A DNA stretch of 64,000 bases, from assembly GCF_014646875.1 (NCBI RefSeq), contig NZ_BMOC01000012.1, forward strand, positions 1 to 64,000, written 5' to 3'. How positions within the stretch are numbered: the stretch's first letter is position 1; every line of letters starts with the position of its first letter. Below, piece by piece: positions 25,601 through 34,540 of this stretch. The notes beneath the pieces were generated by a model. That model did no database searches. It was not told the origin of the DNA and was given only the letters and a program-made list of their open reading frames with translations. A program made the translations under genes and the position numbers. This DNA comes from Halobellus salinus (lineage in GTDB: Archaea; Halobacteriota; Halobacteria; Halobacteriales; Haloferacaceae).

Positions 25601-28600
25601 CACCGAACGAACTCGCCGAATACTACGAACTCTTCCGAACCTTTGCCACCCTTCTCGAACGCCTCATCGAATCCGAACAGACCGCGTATCGCGCCGGTAG
25701 CGACCGCCCGATGAACCAGTGGCGATCCAAGGTCAACGACATCGTATTCGGCAGCGGGCCGACTGAAGACAGCCCGAATTACGGCGAACAGCAGGGATCT
25801 CGCAATCCCCACACGATGTCGGCGTACCGCGAAGCCTTCGGTAACGGCGAAACCGTAACGCAGTACCAGACTGTTCAAGCCGAGCAACTGAGCGGCGACG
25901 ATGCCGCGGTGCTTATCGAACAGCAAGTCATCAACCCCGACGAACGCGTCTTCCTCCCAGTCACACCGGACTCCGGTACTCCACTTCCACTTGCCGTCGC
26001 TTCAGAGGAAGAGTTCAACGAGGCTTCAGCACTTCTCCAAGAGTTCCCCCCAGAACCCGACCCAGCTGGCGAGCAGTCCGGATCACAACCACCGTCCACC
26101 ACCAGCGAGGACGACAATTCGTCTGAAACGACCGTATCCCCCGAACCCGACGAGCCTACCTCAGACCAAGATCGGCACGACGAAGACGCAGCGTCCGGTA
26201 CTGACACCGGCGACGACACGGTCGAACAGACCATCTTCTGGGATCGAAACGTCGAGACAATAACCGAGCTCGAAGATGACGAATCGGTTGAAGACTCGTC
26301 TACTGCGAACGGTGATGAGCTGGATCGCAAAATCGACGAGTGGAAATCCCAGTTACTCGATCTCACCCGACGGAACAAGCTCGTCTCGTTCAAACCGACG
26401 AAGAGCAAGTCCCTCCCGTTCGAAGAGACAAACCCGACCACCATCGCTGCCGAACTCAACGGCAACGAAGAACTCCATCTGCGAAAACAACCAACAGACG
26501 GAACGGAAGACGAACCGGAACTCGCGGCGAACGAACTCTTGCCGACCCGGTCACCAGACGAAGCAGCGAACTCGCTGTCTCAGATCGAACTCAAAAACAA
26601 ACAATACCTCCGGGAGCGCGGTGTTGATTCGCTGTACCTGTCATTTGGGATGCTGCGGTGGTATAGCGTCGATTACAGCGACGAGGCAAATCGCTCCCCA
26701 CTGTTCCTCGCGCCCGTCGAGCTGGAAGCGCAGACCATTCAGGATGGCGAGAAACACGATTACGTTCTTAAGACAAAAGCTGAAGGCCTGCGGTTGAACC
26801 CCGCGCTGCGCAAGAAACTGGCTGCCGAACGGGACATCAGCCTTCCAGCAGACTCCGTGCTCTCGCTGACAGCGATTGATGCTGGCTTTGAGACGGTGTA
26901 CGAAACGTTGCGTGGCTTCGACCGGTGGACAATCCAACCGGACGTGGTTCTGGGAATTTTCGACTTCACCAAATTCAGTCTCTACACGGACCTGGAACGC
27001 AACAGATCCGCAATCAAGAGTAGTCAGATCATCCAGGCACTCAACGGCAATATGGAGCCGATACAGGCTGCTGAAGGCGATATTACAACGCCGACAGCAT
27101 CCGAACTCGATGGTGTCGTCGATCCGATCGACACCTACCAGGTTCTCGATGCCGACTCCAGTCAACAAGAGGCAATCGAGGCGGCGAAGCGTGGGAAAAG
27201 CTTCGTACTCCAGGGCCCACCTGGGACGGGCAAGAGCCAGACGATTGCGAATGTCATCGCCGAAAAGCTCGGTGCTGGCGAACGGGTCTTGTTCGTGAGC
27301 GAAAAGCAGGCTGCGCTCGACGTGGTGAAAAACCGGCTCGATGACGTTGGGCTTGGACGGTTCTGTCTCGAGGTCCACGGGGAAAAGGCGACCAACTCGG
27401 ACGTGCTCGGAAGCCTCGAAACCGAACTGAAAGCGCCACAGATCAAGCCTGCAACTGACCGCCCCAAGCGACTGCAGAAACTCCGCGAGCGGCGAGACAT
27501 GATCAACCAGTACGGCCGGCACGTGTTCTTCTCCCCGACTGGGTGGGATCTGACAGCGTACCAAGCGTTCGGGATCGTGAGCACCCACGCGGACGCCCCA
27601 CGGATCGATATCGGCATCACAGACCCACACCAGATCGGACAGGACACGCTGGAAACCGCCGTTGACGAGTTGGAGACGTTGGCGCGCTTTGATGACGTAC
27701 TCGACACGTACGATACGAGCCCGTGGCGGCACACAACGCTCCGGCAGTGGGGCGTCGACACCGGCGACTCGATGCGTGACTCACTCGACCAGCAACTCGA
27801 AACCATCGAGACACTGCAAACGGTTTCGGACGAGGTCGCGTCCGGGCTGGGCATTCACCCGGCGTCGTTCGCGGAGCTCAGTGAGTTCCGGCAACTGCTA
27901 CAGCACGTCTCGAAGCGGCCGGATGTCGCGTGGCAAGACGCCTTCTTCGACGGCTCGTTCGGACGGGAAGGCGGCCGGTTCGACGAACTCGCGGAGCTTG
28001 AACGGGAGCGTGACTCGCTCATCGCCGAGCTCTCGGAGCGGTATCAGCGGAGCTTCTTTTCGGCTAACGGCGGGGAGCTCAACAGTGACCTCGCCGCCTA
28101 CGGGCTATTGAAGCTTCTCAAGCCGAGTTACCGGTCCCTCAAGCGAAAAATAACGAATCACGCTCACGACGGCTACGATCCCGGCCACGACCAGCTACTC
28201 GAAGACACACGCAAGCTCGCCGAAATCCAGCGTATTGAGGATCGGCGAGACGACTTCCGCGGCGTCATTCAGCGCCTTGGACCGCTGTACCAAGGCGGCG
28301 ATACGAACTGGGACACCCTGACGCAAGCACAAGACTGGGTCGCCGACCTCGACGACTACGACACCACCTACACAGACCCGATCACCGACGCACTGATCGA
28401 CAATACACTGCCGCCCGTCGACCAGTTGATAGACCGAGTGCAAGACGCACTCTCGGAGTACGACGACGCAGCCGCATTCTTCCGCGACGCTATGGCTGTC
28501 GACCAAATCCGCGTCAATAACACACCGTTCCGACAAGCCCCCCTCCCCGACCTAGCGGACACCCTGCAAGAACTCCGCGAGGAAGTCCCGGCCTTACAGC

Positions 28601-30963
28601 GCCGCGTCCAATTCGAAGCCCAACTCGATACCGTCCGTGACACGATCTGTGCGGACTACATCGAGCGGTTCCTCCGCGGTGGCTACAGTCACGACCGCCT
28701 CGTGGCTGCCTTCGAGAAACGGTTCTACACGAAATGGCTCAACAGCGTCTACGAACAAACCGACCTGGGCTCGTTCAACGCTGACGCAATGGAACGGTAC
28801 GTCGAGGACTTCCGCCGGTTAGATCAGGAACAGCAGGAACTCGCCAAAGTACAGATCCAACACGAAGTCACCAAGCGCCGCCCGTCGTTGAATCTGGAAC
28901 ACGCATCCAGTTCCGAGCAGGTGCTTGTCCGTCGAGAAGCAGAGAAACAACGCCGACACAAACCGCTCCGTGAACTGTTCGACGAAGCCGGGTCGTTCAT
29001 CACGCAACTGACGCCGTGTTTCATGATGAGTCCGCTGTCGGTCGCGCAGTACCTCAAAGCCGACTCGATCCAGTTCGATGCCGTCGTGTTCGACGAGGCA
29101 TCACAGATTATGCCGCAAGACGCGGTGAGTAGCCTCATCCGGGCCGACCAAGCGATCATCGCCGGTGACACGAAGCAGCTCCCGCCGACGTCGTTCTTCC
29201 AGTCCGATGTCGAAACCACAGAAGATGTCAGAGAAGACCTCGACAGCATCCTCGAAGAGACCGCGTCGGTGCTCCCCGAGAAAAACCTCCGCTGGCACTA
29301 CCGCAGCCGCACTGACGAACTCATTCAATTCTCGAATCATCACTACTACACCAACAGTCTCCGGACGTTCCCGGAGAACAACCCCGATGTCGAAACCGGC
29401 GTGGACCTCGAATACGTCGAAGACGGCATCTACGACCGCGGTGGGTCACGGCAGAACGAAATCGAGGCCCAGCGCGTTATCGACCTGATCGAAGACCACG
29501 CCGAAGACCGCAGCGACAAGAGTCTCGGTGTCGTTGCGTTCAGCAGCGCGCAAGAACAAGCGATCCGTGACGCCCTCGCCGAGCGCCGCGAGGAGAATCA
29601 CGTCCTGGACGCGTTCGTCAGTCAAGACGACGTGCTTGACGAGTTCTTCATCAAGAACCTCGAAATGGTCCAAGGCGACGAACGCGACCGGATGATTTTC
29701 AGCGTCGGCTACGGCCCCGCCCAAGACGGCACGATCTCGACGAACTTCGGCCCCCTGAACAAAAGCGGCGGTGAACGACGACTCAACGTCGCCGTCACAC
29801 GGGCGAGAGAGCACATCGCCGTGGTGTGCTCGATGCTCCCCGGCGACATCGACCTCTCCGGATCCAACAGCACCGGCGCACAACACTTCAAAAACTACCT
29901 CGAATACGCCCGCAAAGGCGAACAGGCACTGGCCCGGAACGACCAGGTCACCGACACGCTCGATTTCGACTCCCAATTCGAAGAAGCCGTCTACGACGCG
30001 CTTGAATCGGACGGGCACGACGTAGTTTCACAACTCGACAGCGCCGGATACAGCATCGACCTCGCGATCAAACACCCCGACCGACCCGGGAAATTCATTC
30101 TCGGCGTCGAATGCGACGGCGCTGCCTACCACTCCTCGAAAACAGCCCGCGACCGAGACCGCACACGGCAAGCAGTCCTCGAAGACCTGGGCTGGACAAT
30201 CCACCGCATCTGGTCACCGGACTGGGCCTCGAATCGAAAAGCCCAGGTCCAAGCAATCAACGACAAAGTGGATTCACTCCTTGATGGGGACGCAGCGTCC
30301 ACGAGCGAAACAGCGGATGTCCCGACTCACGAGCCGGACGCGGTCCCGAGCAGATCAAAGTTCGACCACGAGGCGCTAACAGAGTTCGTTGCCCCGTCAT
30401 TAGCGTGGAACGATCGGTACTCGGTTGATAAGCGCGGACAGAGTACAGCAAACCGCAACGCAGTCTACGACACAGTCAGACAGCACGGACCGATCAAGTA
30501 CGATACTGCGATCCAAACGTACCTGGGTGTGTGGTCTCAATCACGCGCCGGAAAGAGGGTCAAGCGAGCGTTCAAAAGCGGCGTAGACACGCTCACGGAT
30601 CAGAACAAAATCTACCAGGACGGGGAGTTCCTGTGGCCGAAGCGAAGCGACCTCGATTTCACAGTTCGAGTAAACACCGAATCGGCGACGAGATCAATCG
30701 ACGAGCTCCCGAAAGAAGAGATTGCGAAAGCGGTCGCAGTACTCCTCAAAGAAGGGGGTCGAATGACTCGAGACGACGCGATACTGGAAACCACCCGACT
30801 CATCGGCTACCAACGACGCGGGAACCGGATCGAAAAGCGAGTGAGAGACGCAATCGACATCCTCAATCGCATCGGTGCAATCGACATCAACGAGGACGAG
30901 AAACTCACCCTCCAGCCCGACGGAGAACTTGACGGGAAGCTCCTCAACCGGATCTACAGTTGA
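22648..30963 (+). CDS. Giant SF2 helicase-DUF4011-SF1 helicase-Vsr-like nuclease fusion (putative defence protein)
   Basis: A 2,771-residue protein. Residues 1-195 are of unknown type. An SF2 helicase follows with motif I ATATGKT (~220), DEAHH (~325) and QRIGRVLRN (~590). Residues ~850-965 hold two copies of a helical module resembling homing-endonuclease-associated repeats, then a disordered acidic linker. A DUF4011-like domain begins at WKSQLLDLTRRNKLVSF (~1231). The SF1 helicase has GPPGTGKSQT (~1522), DEASQIMPQDA (~2148), GDTKQLPP, WHYRSR (~2215) and VAVTRARE (~2380). A Vsr/MTES_1575-like nuclease (VECDGAAYHSS, ~2486) and a DUF3320/winged-helix tail end it. The gene is intact, of lower GC than its neighbours, and has no partner gene. 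DUF4011-SF1-nuclease proteins occur in known helicase-nuclease defence systems; the added N-terminal SF2 helicase is the unusual part. The antiviral role is inference. Confidence 0.85.
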   Translation: MGRNIDNIADDRALGIQSAGENYYDEFLIKRPKTEWAPYIDETAKDICSGIQISDLALSKDDFRQELGTYYRRGLKKTAGRYADLPSVLEQKVSDEKLGRLAYQLNELSHDISTTDLGIDDVEKATEAVIEKLLARHVGKDLNVSFDLSGATVSDITTQLFSNEAVASNVDLLLREFEDSASEGLLALLDKPQMMTPLWNHQRDALQKWWEHDHRGYVDMATATGKTVLGLGAVALSYGELHPDDQSIGGLVNTTDSSGSGDVLIVAHSELILEQWRREFERHLNIPQERTTGSDDITLEWGTVHFRTPQSLINEDRVAYDLVLLDEAHHYATGSEWGSLLEEFGGDILAMSGSVDDAGSDSDQIKDRLTNSIGPQIKRYTITKAREHGVIPSFDWEVHYAPYDVVGDDLKKTARRAEQSFRDFRERLKQGDLSLDTDRRLETYEDIRRFSHTKEGNTLKQQDDDFRELVTRLFSRRTKQWNLSPVLDAVVDLVTEHYTTEKVVVLADSNAQVEELESRLNNVVATPSAVHLVSGSQSQKDQRETIDEFDESEGAGILIGTGDLLGEGVDMQHASVAVNMATGGVNQELVQRIGRVLRNPADTPKHAMFYNVVGVPPTEAAAVPREDGKQLIEQAAGFCSLGRRFNKLPGFATATSLDADVVEALLGEGARFIDSLDADGGYDWNKESISQADLTALHNAVQSNPGDLETILGEWEEYAWEHSEELDDETDVDDSEDPTDSTEAEEDTPGSVTDDADTLTATKQERIDDLVRLQPAKNATLQHRWELSSGSDVHEYLNSELAEYHFRDAESLIWASDEAEALVSRDHQTGEDSTQTKLDLEIETDSDQEQPTDGELLDEIRHLQSTLGDVPTKVEMTNRGAYPVSQFEAAFGSWSAAVREAGFEPHGQQQSKYTRDDVLAGLREVAATLDTSPSVNDINEHAPFSSTVVYNYFDSIGEARRTAGVDQLDEREDATTDQADGSSVAPNELAEYYELFRTFATLLERLIESEQTAYRAGSDRPMNQWRSKVNDIVFGSGPTEDSPNYGEQQGSRNPHTMSAYREAFGNGETVTQYQTVQAEQLSGDDAAVLIEQQVINPDERVFLPVTPDSGTPLPLAVASEEEFNEASALLQEFPPEPDPAGEQSGSQPPSTTSEDDNSSETTVSPEPDEPTSDQDRHDEDAASGTDTGDDTVEQTIFWDRNVETITELEDDESVEDSSTANGDELDRKIDEWKSQLLDLTRRNKLVSFKPTKSKSLPFEETNPTTIAAELNGNEELHLRKQPTDGTEDEPELAANELLPTRSPDEAANSLSQIELKNKQYLRERGVDSLYLSFGMLRWYSVDYSDEANRSPLFLAPVELEAQTIQDGEKHDYVLKTKAEGLRLNPALRKKLAAERDISLPADSVLSLTAIDAGFETVYETLRGFDRWTIQPDVVLGIFDFTKFSLYTDLERNRSAIKSSQIIQALNGNMEPIQAAEGDITTPTASELDGVVDPIDTYQVLDADSSQQEAIEAAKRGKSFVLQGPPGTGKSQTIANVIAEKLGAGERVLFVSEKQAALDVVKNRLDDVGLGRFCLEVHGEKATNSDVLGSLETELKAPQIKPATDRPKRLQKLRERRDMINQYGRHVFFSPTGWDLTAYQAFGIVSTHADAPRIDIGITDPHQIGQDTLETAVDELETLARFDDVLDTYDTSPWRHTTLRQWGVDTGDSMRDSLDQQLETIETLQTVSDEVASGLGIHPASFAELSEFRQLLQHVSKRPDVAWQDAFFDGSFGREGGRFDELAELERERDSLIAELSERYQRSFFSANGGELNSDLAAYGLLKLLKPSYRSLKRKITNHAHDGYDPGHDQLLEDTRKLAEIQRIEDRRDDFRGVIQRLGPLYQGGDTNWDTLTQAQDWVADLDDYDTTYTDPITDALIDNTLPPVDQLIDRVQDALSEYDDAAAFFRDAMAVDQIRVNNTPFRQAPLPDLADTLQELREEVPALQRRVQFEAQLDTVRDTICADYIERFLRGGYSHDRLVAAFEKRFYTKWLNSVYEQTDLGSFNADAMERYVEDFRRLDQEQQELAKVQIQHEVTKRRPSLNLEHASSSEQVLVRREAEKQRRHKPLRELFDEAGSFITQLTPCFMMSPLSVAQYLKADSIQFDAVVFDEASQIMPQDAVSSLIRADQAIIAGDTKQLPPTSFFQSDVETTEDVREDLDSILEETASVLPEKNLRWHYRSRTDELIQFSNHHYYTNSLRTFPENNPDVETGVDLEYVEDGIYDRGGSRQNEIEAQRVIDLIEDHAEDRSDKSLGVVAFSSAQEQAIRDALAERREENHVLDAFVSQDDVLDEFFIKNLEMVQGDERDRMIFSVGYGPAQDGTISTNFGPLNKSGGERRLNVAVTRAREHIAVVCSMLPGDIDLSGSNSTGAQHFKNYLEYARKGEQALARNDQVTDTLDFDSQFEEAVYDALESDGHDVVSQLDSAGYSIDLAIKHPDRPGKFILGVECDGAAYHSSKTARDRDRTRQAVLEDLGWTIHRIWSPDWASNRKAQVQAINDKVDSLLDGDAASTSETADVPTHEPDAVPSRSKFDHEALTEFVAPSLAWNDRYSVDKRGQSTANRNAVYDTVRQHGPIKYDTAIQTYLGVWSQSRAGKRVKRAFKSGVDTLTDQNKIYQDGEFLWPKRSDLDFTVRVNTESATRSIDELPKEEIAKAVAVLLKEGGRMTRDDAILETTRLIGYQRRGNRIEKRVRDAIDILNRIGAIDINEDEKLTLQPDGELDGKLLNRIYS

Positions 30964-31050
30964 CATTCCCCCCGGATTAAACAGCGGGGTTTGGGCCTCG
31001 CACTCTCCACTAGCAAGGCGAGTGCCTCGGGGGTTGACCCCGAGGCGATT
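30961..31050. mobile_element. Two opposed IS200/IS605-type right-end relics at the giant gene's 3' end
   Basis: On the minus strand a hairpin (CCCCG...CGGGG) ends in GGGGGGAATGTCA exactly at the stop codon of the giant gene, resembling the typical haloarchaeal GGAGGATGTCA element end. About 30 bases further, on the plus strand, CCTCGGGGGTTGACCCCGAGG with GCGATTCAC matches the minus-strand ends at 39913-39945 and 43915-43945. Neither has a transposase here. Confidence 0.55.
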
Positions 31051-31416
31051 CACTGACGGGCGTACTCTCACAACGCTGCCCCACAATCCGGACCGTAGCC
31101 CGGTGCAGGTGCGAGGTCAGGGCAGACTCGCGCTCAGGACAGCGCTGCCCATCGCTTCGATTCCCCTCGCTTGCCGCGGTGTTCTGCGAGGACCCCCGGA
31201 CACTCTCGAACTCCCACCCAATCTTCTCACGCAGACGGGATCAAGAGGTTGTCGAAAGTACTTTTCCGGTGACAGGAAGACCAGTAGTCGACTCAACCCG
31301 AGCGATTAACACCCCAAATCAAATTGGACCGCTTCCTGCAACGAGTCAGGACCTGTACTCTCGTCCGATGCTCTTCGAGAGGCTACTGTCGATGGAACGT
31401 TATGAAAGATGCAATC
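31051..31416. other. Intergenic stretch without recognisable features
   Basis: No plausible frame or RNA signature was seen. The short open frames here are Arg/Ser/Pro-rich shadows. The base composition stays mixed, suggesting leftover mobile DNA. Confidence 0.4.
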
Positions 31417-31545
31417 CTAAAACCCTCCCTTCAGGGCGAAGAGGATGTCAACGAGAACGTGGGAGTGCAGCAGCTCGTACTCCTCTGTTTTGCGTTCCCC
31501 ACTTTCGTAGAGGTTCAAAAGCCGATCGAGATCGTCCTGGAACAC
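31417..31545 (-). pseudogene. Short protein fragment, probably a 5'-truncated gene
   Basis: A 42-codon minus-strand frame reads VFQDDLDRLLNLYESGERK followed by TEEYELLHSHVLVDILFALK and a stop. The helical, well-mixed composition is unlike the Arg-rich noise frames nearby. An in-frame stop lies ten codons upstream and only a GTG is available as start, so it is either a tiny protein or the remnant of a larger gene. I do not recognise the family. Confidence 0.4.
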
Positions 31546-31603
31546 GACCCGCGTGTCGGCCCGGGTGTTTTAGCCGGTAGCGCACCGATCAACCGATACC
31601 GAA

Positions 31604-31918
31604 ATGCCCGAGCGCTTCCGCGGCGAGGTGATCAGTGTCATTCCACCCGAGGAGACAGCAGACCACGAGCTTGAGCCTGCGATGGAGGATCTGGCCGCCT
31701 CGCGGTCCATCCTGGTGTGTCGCCGCGGCGGCGCCCCCTCGCTTCTGGAACTCCTGTGGGCGCTGCTCCGCCGGGATCCGATCGAGCCAGTGACAGTTGT
31801 CGCCGACCTGGACGCGGAACCGGTTGCGGAGGGCGACGAAGTCACGACGACGATCGCGGAGACGGAGCTTGCGGGCGTGTACACCGCAGCCGCCCCGGTG
31901 ACCGTCGACCCCTCGTGA
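31604..31918 (+). CDS. Hypothetical haloarchaeal protein
   Basis: A 104-residue acidic protein (MPERFRGEVISVIPPEETAD...) with alternating beta and helix character and no membrane helix. The segment SRSILVCRRGGAPSLLELLW suggests a nucleotide- or ligand-binding fold but has no known motif. Composition and codon use match the core genome, unlike the debris just upstream. Function is unknown; the start at 31604 is the first ATG after AT-rich TTTTAGCC. Confidence 0.6.
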   Translation: MPERFRGEVISVIPPEETADHELEPAMEDLAASRSILVCRRGGAPSLLELLWALLRRDPIEPVTVVADLDAEPVAEGDEVTTTIAETELAGVYTAAAPVTVDPS

Positions 31919-32356
31919 CCGCCAGTCAAGGCCGGTGATCCCAGGCCGGGGGTGAAACGGAGGTCTCTACTCCCGGCCGCCGGTGTGAGCGTGGGCAACT
32001 GACCGCTCCCGACGCGGGTTCGGTCGTCGGCGACACCGTCGACCACACACCGACTACGCCCCGAGAACGTGTGGTCGGGACGCCGCGGGAGCCGACGCGT
32101 CGCCTGCGGACGGCACAAGCGTCCTCCCGCTTCCCGTCGACGCCGACGAGTCCCCCGGCTGGACGCCGGCGACACCGAGGTGGCACCGGAGCCGTACCCC
32201 ACTCGGGGCGTGTTCAAGGGGAGTGCCTCGGCCGCGGATGGGCGTGTCGAGATTGGGGCCATCGGCGTAGTGCGATCACAGCCGGCCGGAATCGCGGCGA
32301 CGACAGGCCGGGGAGCGCTGCTGGGTGTCGGGTCGAGGAGCCGCCAGCCGGCGCGT
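31919..32356. other. 438-bp intergenic region
   Basis: No convincing gene was found. Open frames on both strands are Arg/Pro-rich and typical of high-GC noise. The neighbouring genes converge here, so terminators are expected, but I see no strong hairpin followed by T residues. Confidence 0.4.
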
Positions 32357-34180
32357 TCAGGCGGTCGCAGTCGTCTCGTTTGCCGCGGTCGCGTTCGCCG
32401 TCCCGTTGACGACAGTCACGCGGTCGTCATCGGGCGGCACGATCGACGTATCTTGGCCAGACCGCACCGGGATCCGCTCGACCACGTCGCCGCTTTCGTT
32501 GGTGATGACGATGGAATAGATGACGTCGCTGTCCGTTCGGTCGTCGGACGCGTTCTCGTCGGCTTGGCCACCGCCCGTCTTCGACTCGTTGATATCCCCG
32601 CGGATGAACGCCCGGGTCTCGTCGTCGGTCTGGACCGCGACAGCACTCCCGGAGTCGGCGTTCACGAACACGTTTCGGGTAACGTCAGTGAAGTCGACAG
32701 GAGAGACCTTGATATGCCACCAGAGGTTCTCGTCGACGATCGTGGGCACGGGTTCGGTCACCACGAAGTTCCGCCCCCAGTTGGTCTGTGAGTCCTCCGA
32801 CCGGGCGATCCCCATAGCGCGTTCCGGGCCAGTGAGCGTCTCGCGGTCGGTGCCGAAGAAAGTGTACTCGCCGGTTTCGGCGTCGGCGAACCACACCTCG
32901 TCGAGCCCGCGGCTGTCGATGCCGTACGGCTCCATCGCGGTCACGTACGACAGCCGTTCGCCAGCCAGATCGATAATGAACGGCTGTCTGTTATCGGCGC
33001 CGTCTGGAAGCGTCGCGAGTTCGACTTCTCCCCTGTGGGCGCCCACCACTGGCAGTTGGTTCACAATCCCGTTGCGGTACCCCAGCGACCCCATCTCAAC
33101 ACGGGTGAGCGAGACCGGATAGAGCCGCTGACCGTCAAGGATGTCGTTCGCCTGCGCCTCCTCGGGAGTCAGGTGACGGATCTCGCCGTCGGGGGTGACG
33201 AGGGCACCGCCGTCCCACACCGGAACCGTGTGTGGGAACGGCGCCAGCCGCCACTCGTGACCGGTCTTCGGGTAGTACATATACGGCGTTCCGTCGTGAG
33301 TGAACTCGACAGCGTCGTCGTTGTACCGCGCGAGGTAGTCGGTCTTTTTGAGCTGCCAGTCCGCCGACCGGTGGAGGAACATGCCCTCGCCGTGGGTGAA
33401 GTCCGTATCATCGTACGTCTCGGTCCGGCGGTCGTCGATCCGGGTCATGTCCGAGAGCAACACCCCGCGCTGGTTCTCCAAGAGCGTGTTCCGGAACCCG
33501 TCGGGTTCGATCGGGTACGACCACGCCAGCGACCCGTCCTCGCGTCTGGCGATGTCGCTCGCCCCCAGTCGGTGTTGCCGGTAGGAGACCTCACCCCGGG
33601 TCGTCACCTCCGAGACCCGGCGCGGGACGACCCGCGGGTTCTCGGGGTTGGCTTCGGGGAACTCCTCAACCTCGGTCGCGTCGGCCATTGTCTCCTGCGC
33701 CAGGGTGCGCTGTTCGAGCGTGCCGCTGATCCCGCCGATCAGGAAGGAGACCGCGATCAGGAGGCCCACGACCACGGCCAGCAGCCGGACCTTCGCCGCC
33801 GCGGTGCCGTCGCTTGCCTGCGTCAACTCCCCGATCGGATCGGGGCCGTCCGACGTCACGCCGAGGCCGCCGGAGCCACCCGAGCCGGGACCGCCGGACC
33901 GGAGCCGGTCGGGCGGGAGATACAGGAGGGCGACGGCGGCGAGGCTGCCGCCGCCGACCACCAGGAGCCCGGTGGGCGAATATATCGCTGAGTAGACCAG
34001 CCCGTGCCAGATCGGCCGCGTGAGGTAGCCCACGGCGACCACCGCGACGAGCACGAGGGTCCGGACGCCCACGAACACGAGGGTGTCCCGGTCCGGGCCG
34101 GGGGTGTCGGTCGGAGGGACCTGTTCGGGACCGTCGTCAGGGGGAGATTGGGTACCCATCGGATTGGGCTTGGGATCCAC
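32357..34180 (-). CDS. Large membrane-anchored protein of unknown function
   Basis: A 607-residue protein (the first ATG gives MDPKPNP; a second at 34159 gives MGTQSPP). Three membrane segments lie in the first ~165 residues (TLVLVAVVAVGYLT, LLVVGGGSLAAVALLYL, LLAVVVGLLIAVSFLIGG). A large extracytoplasmic beta-rich domain of about 400 residues follows, with many aromatic residues (YMYYPKTGHEWRL, ENLWWHIKVSP) and a Thr/Ala-rich tail. I do not recognise the family. It stands alone between a hypothetical gene and a small membrane gene. Confidence 0.75.
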   Translation of the reverse strand: MDPKPNPMGTQSPPDDGPEQVPPTDTPGPDRDTLVFVGVRTLVLVAVVAVGYLTRPIWHGLVYSAIYSPTGLLVVGGGSLAAVALLYLPPDRLRSGGPGSGGSGGLGVTSDGPDPIGELTQASDGTAAAKVRLLAVVVGLLIAVSFLIGGISGTLEQRTLAQETMADATEVEEFPEANPENPRVVPRRVSEVTTRGEVSYRQHRLGASDIARREDGSLAWSYPIEPDGFRNTLLENQRGVLLSDMTRIDDRRTETYDDTDFTHGEGMFLHRSADWQLKKTDYLARYNDDAVEFTHDGTPYMYYPKTGHEWRLAPFPHTVPVWDGGALVTPDGEIRHLTPEEAQANDILDGQRLYPVSLTRVEMGSLGYRNGIVNQLPVVGAHRGEVELATLPDGADNRQPFIIDLAGERLSYVTAMEPYGIDSRGLDEVWFADAETGEYTFFGTDRETLTGPERAMGIARSEDSQTNWGRNFVVTEPVPTIVDENLWWHIKVSPVDFTDVTRNVFVNADSGSAVAVQTDDETRAFIRGDINESKTGGGQADENASDDRTDSDVIYSIVITNESGDVVERIPVRSGQDTSIVPPDDDRVTVVNGTANATAANETTATA

Positions 34181-34256
34181 GGTACCTATAGGATGCGGAG
34201 CCGGAAGGGCGGCCTCGAGGCCCGTGGATAAAAACGCCAGGAGGCTCGAGTATATG

Positions 34257-34268
34257 AATTTAAATCCG
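34257..34268 (+). promoter_or_regulatory. TATA box for the small membrane gene at 34290
   Basis: AATTTAAATCC lies 22-33 bases before the ATG at 34290, the spacing of a leaderless haloarchaeal transcript. This supports 34290 over the ATG at 34254. Confidence 0.5.
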
Positions 34269-34289
34269 GGAGGATCGAATCACACTGTT

Positions 34290-34442
34290 ATGGACCAAGT
34301 CGATCCGTCCGGAGCAGGCGGCGCGGGCGACGGAGCCGTCCCGGACTACGGCGGGCTCCTCACCGAGGTTCTGCTCGTCGGCGTCGTCGTGACAGTGTAT
34401 CTGATCGGAGTCGCCACCGACCGGGATGGTCGGAAGATCTGA
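34290..34442 (+). CDS. Small single-span membrane protein
   Basis: A 50-residue protein: a polar Gly/Asp-rich start (MDQVDPSGAGGAGDG), one membrane helix (LLTEVLLVGVVVTVYLIGVA) and a short basic tail (TDRDGRKI). The start at 34290 is set by the TATA box just upstream. It is divergent from the large membrane protein gene to its left. Function is unknown. Confidence 0.6.
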   Translation: MDQVDPSGAGGAGDGAVPDYGGLLTEVLLVGVVVTVYLIGVATDRDGRKI

Positions 34443-34496
34443 CACGACAGCCGCGTGAGGGCACAGCCGCCCGGCTCGAGCGCGCTGGCCCACAGG

Positions 34497-34540
34497 TGCA
34501 AGGCGGAAGCCCACGACTCAGTCGTGGCTCACTGACTTGC
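34497..34540 (+). mobile_element. Orphan IS200/IS605-type right-end relic
   Basis: GGCGGAAGCCCACGACTCAGTCGTGGCTCACTGAC has the CCACGACT-CAGTCGTGG hairpin typical of haloarchaeal IS200/IS605 element ends. The tail CTCACTGAC is similar to that of the 31022 relic. It overlaps the 3' end of the next minus-strand gene. Confidence 0.6.
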
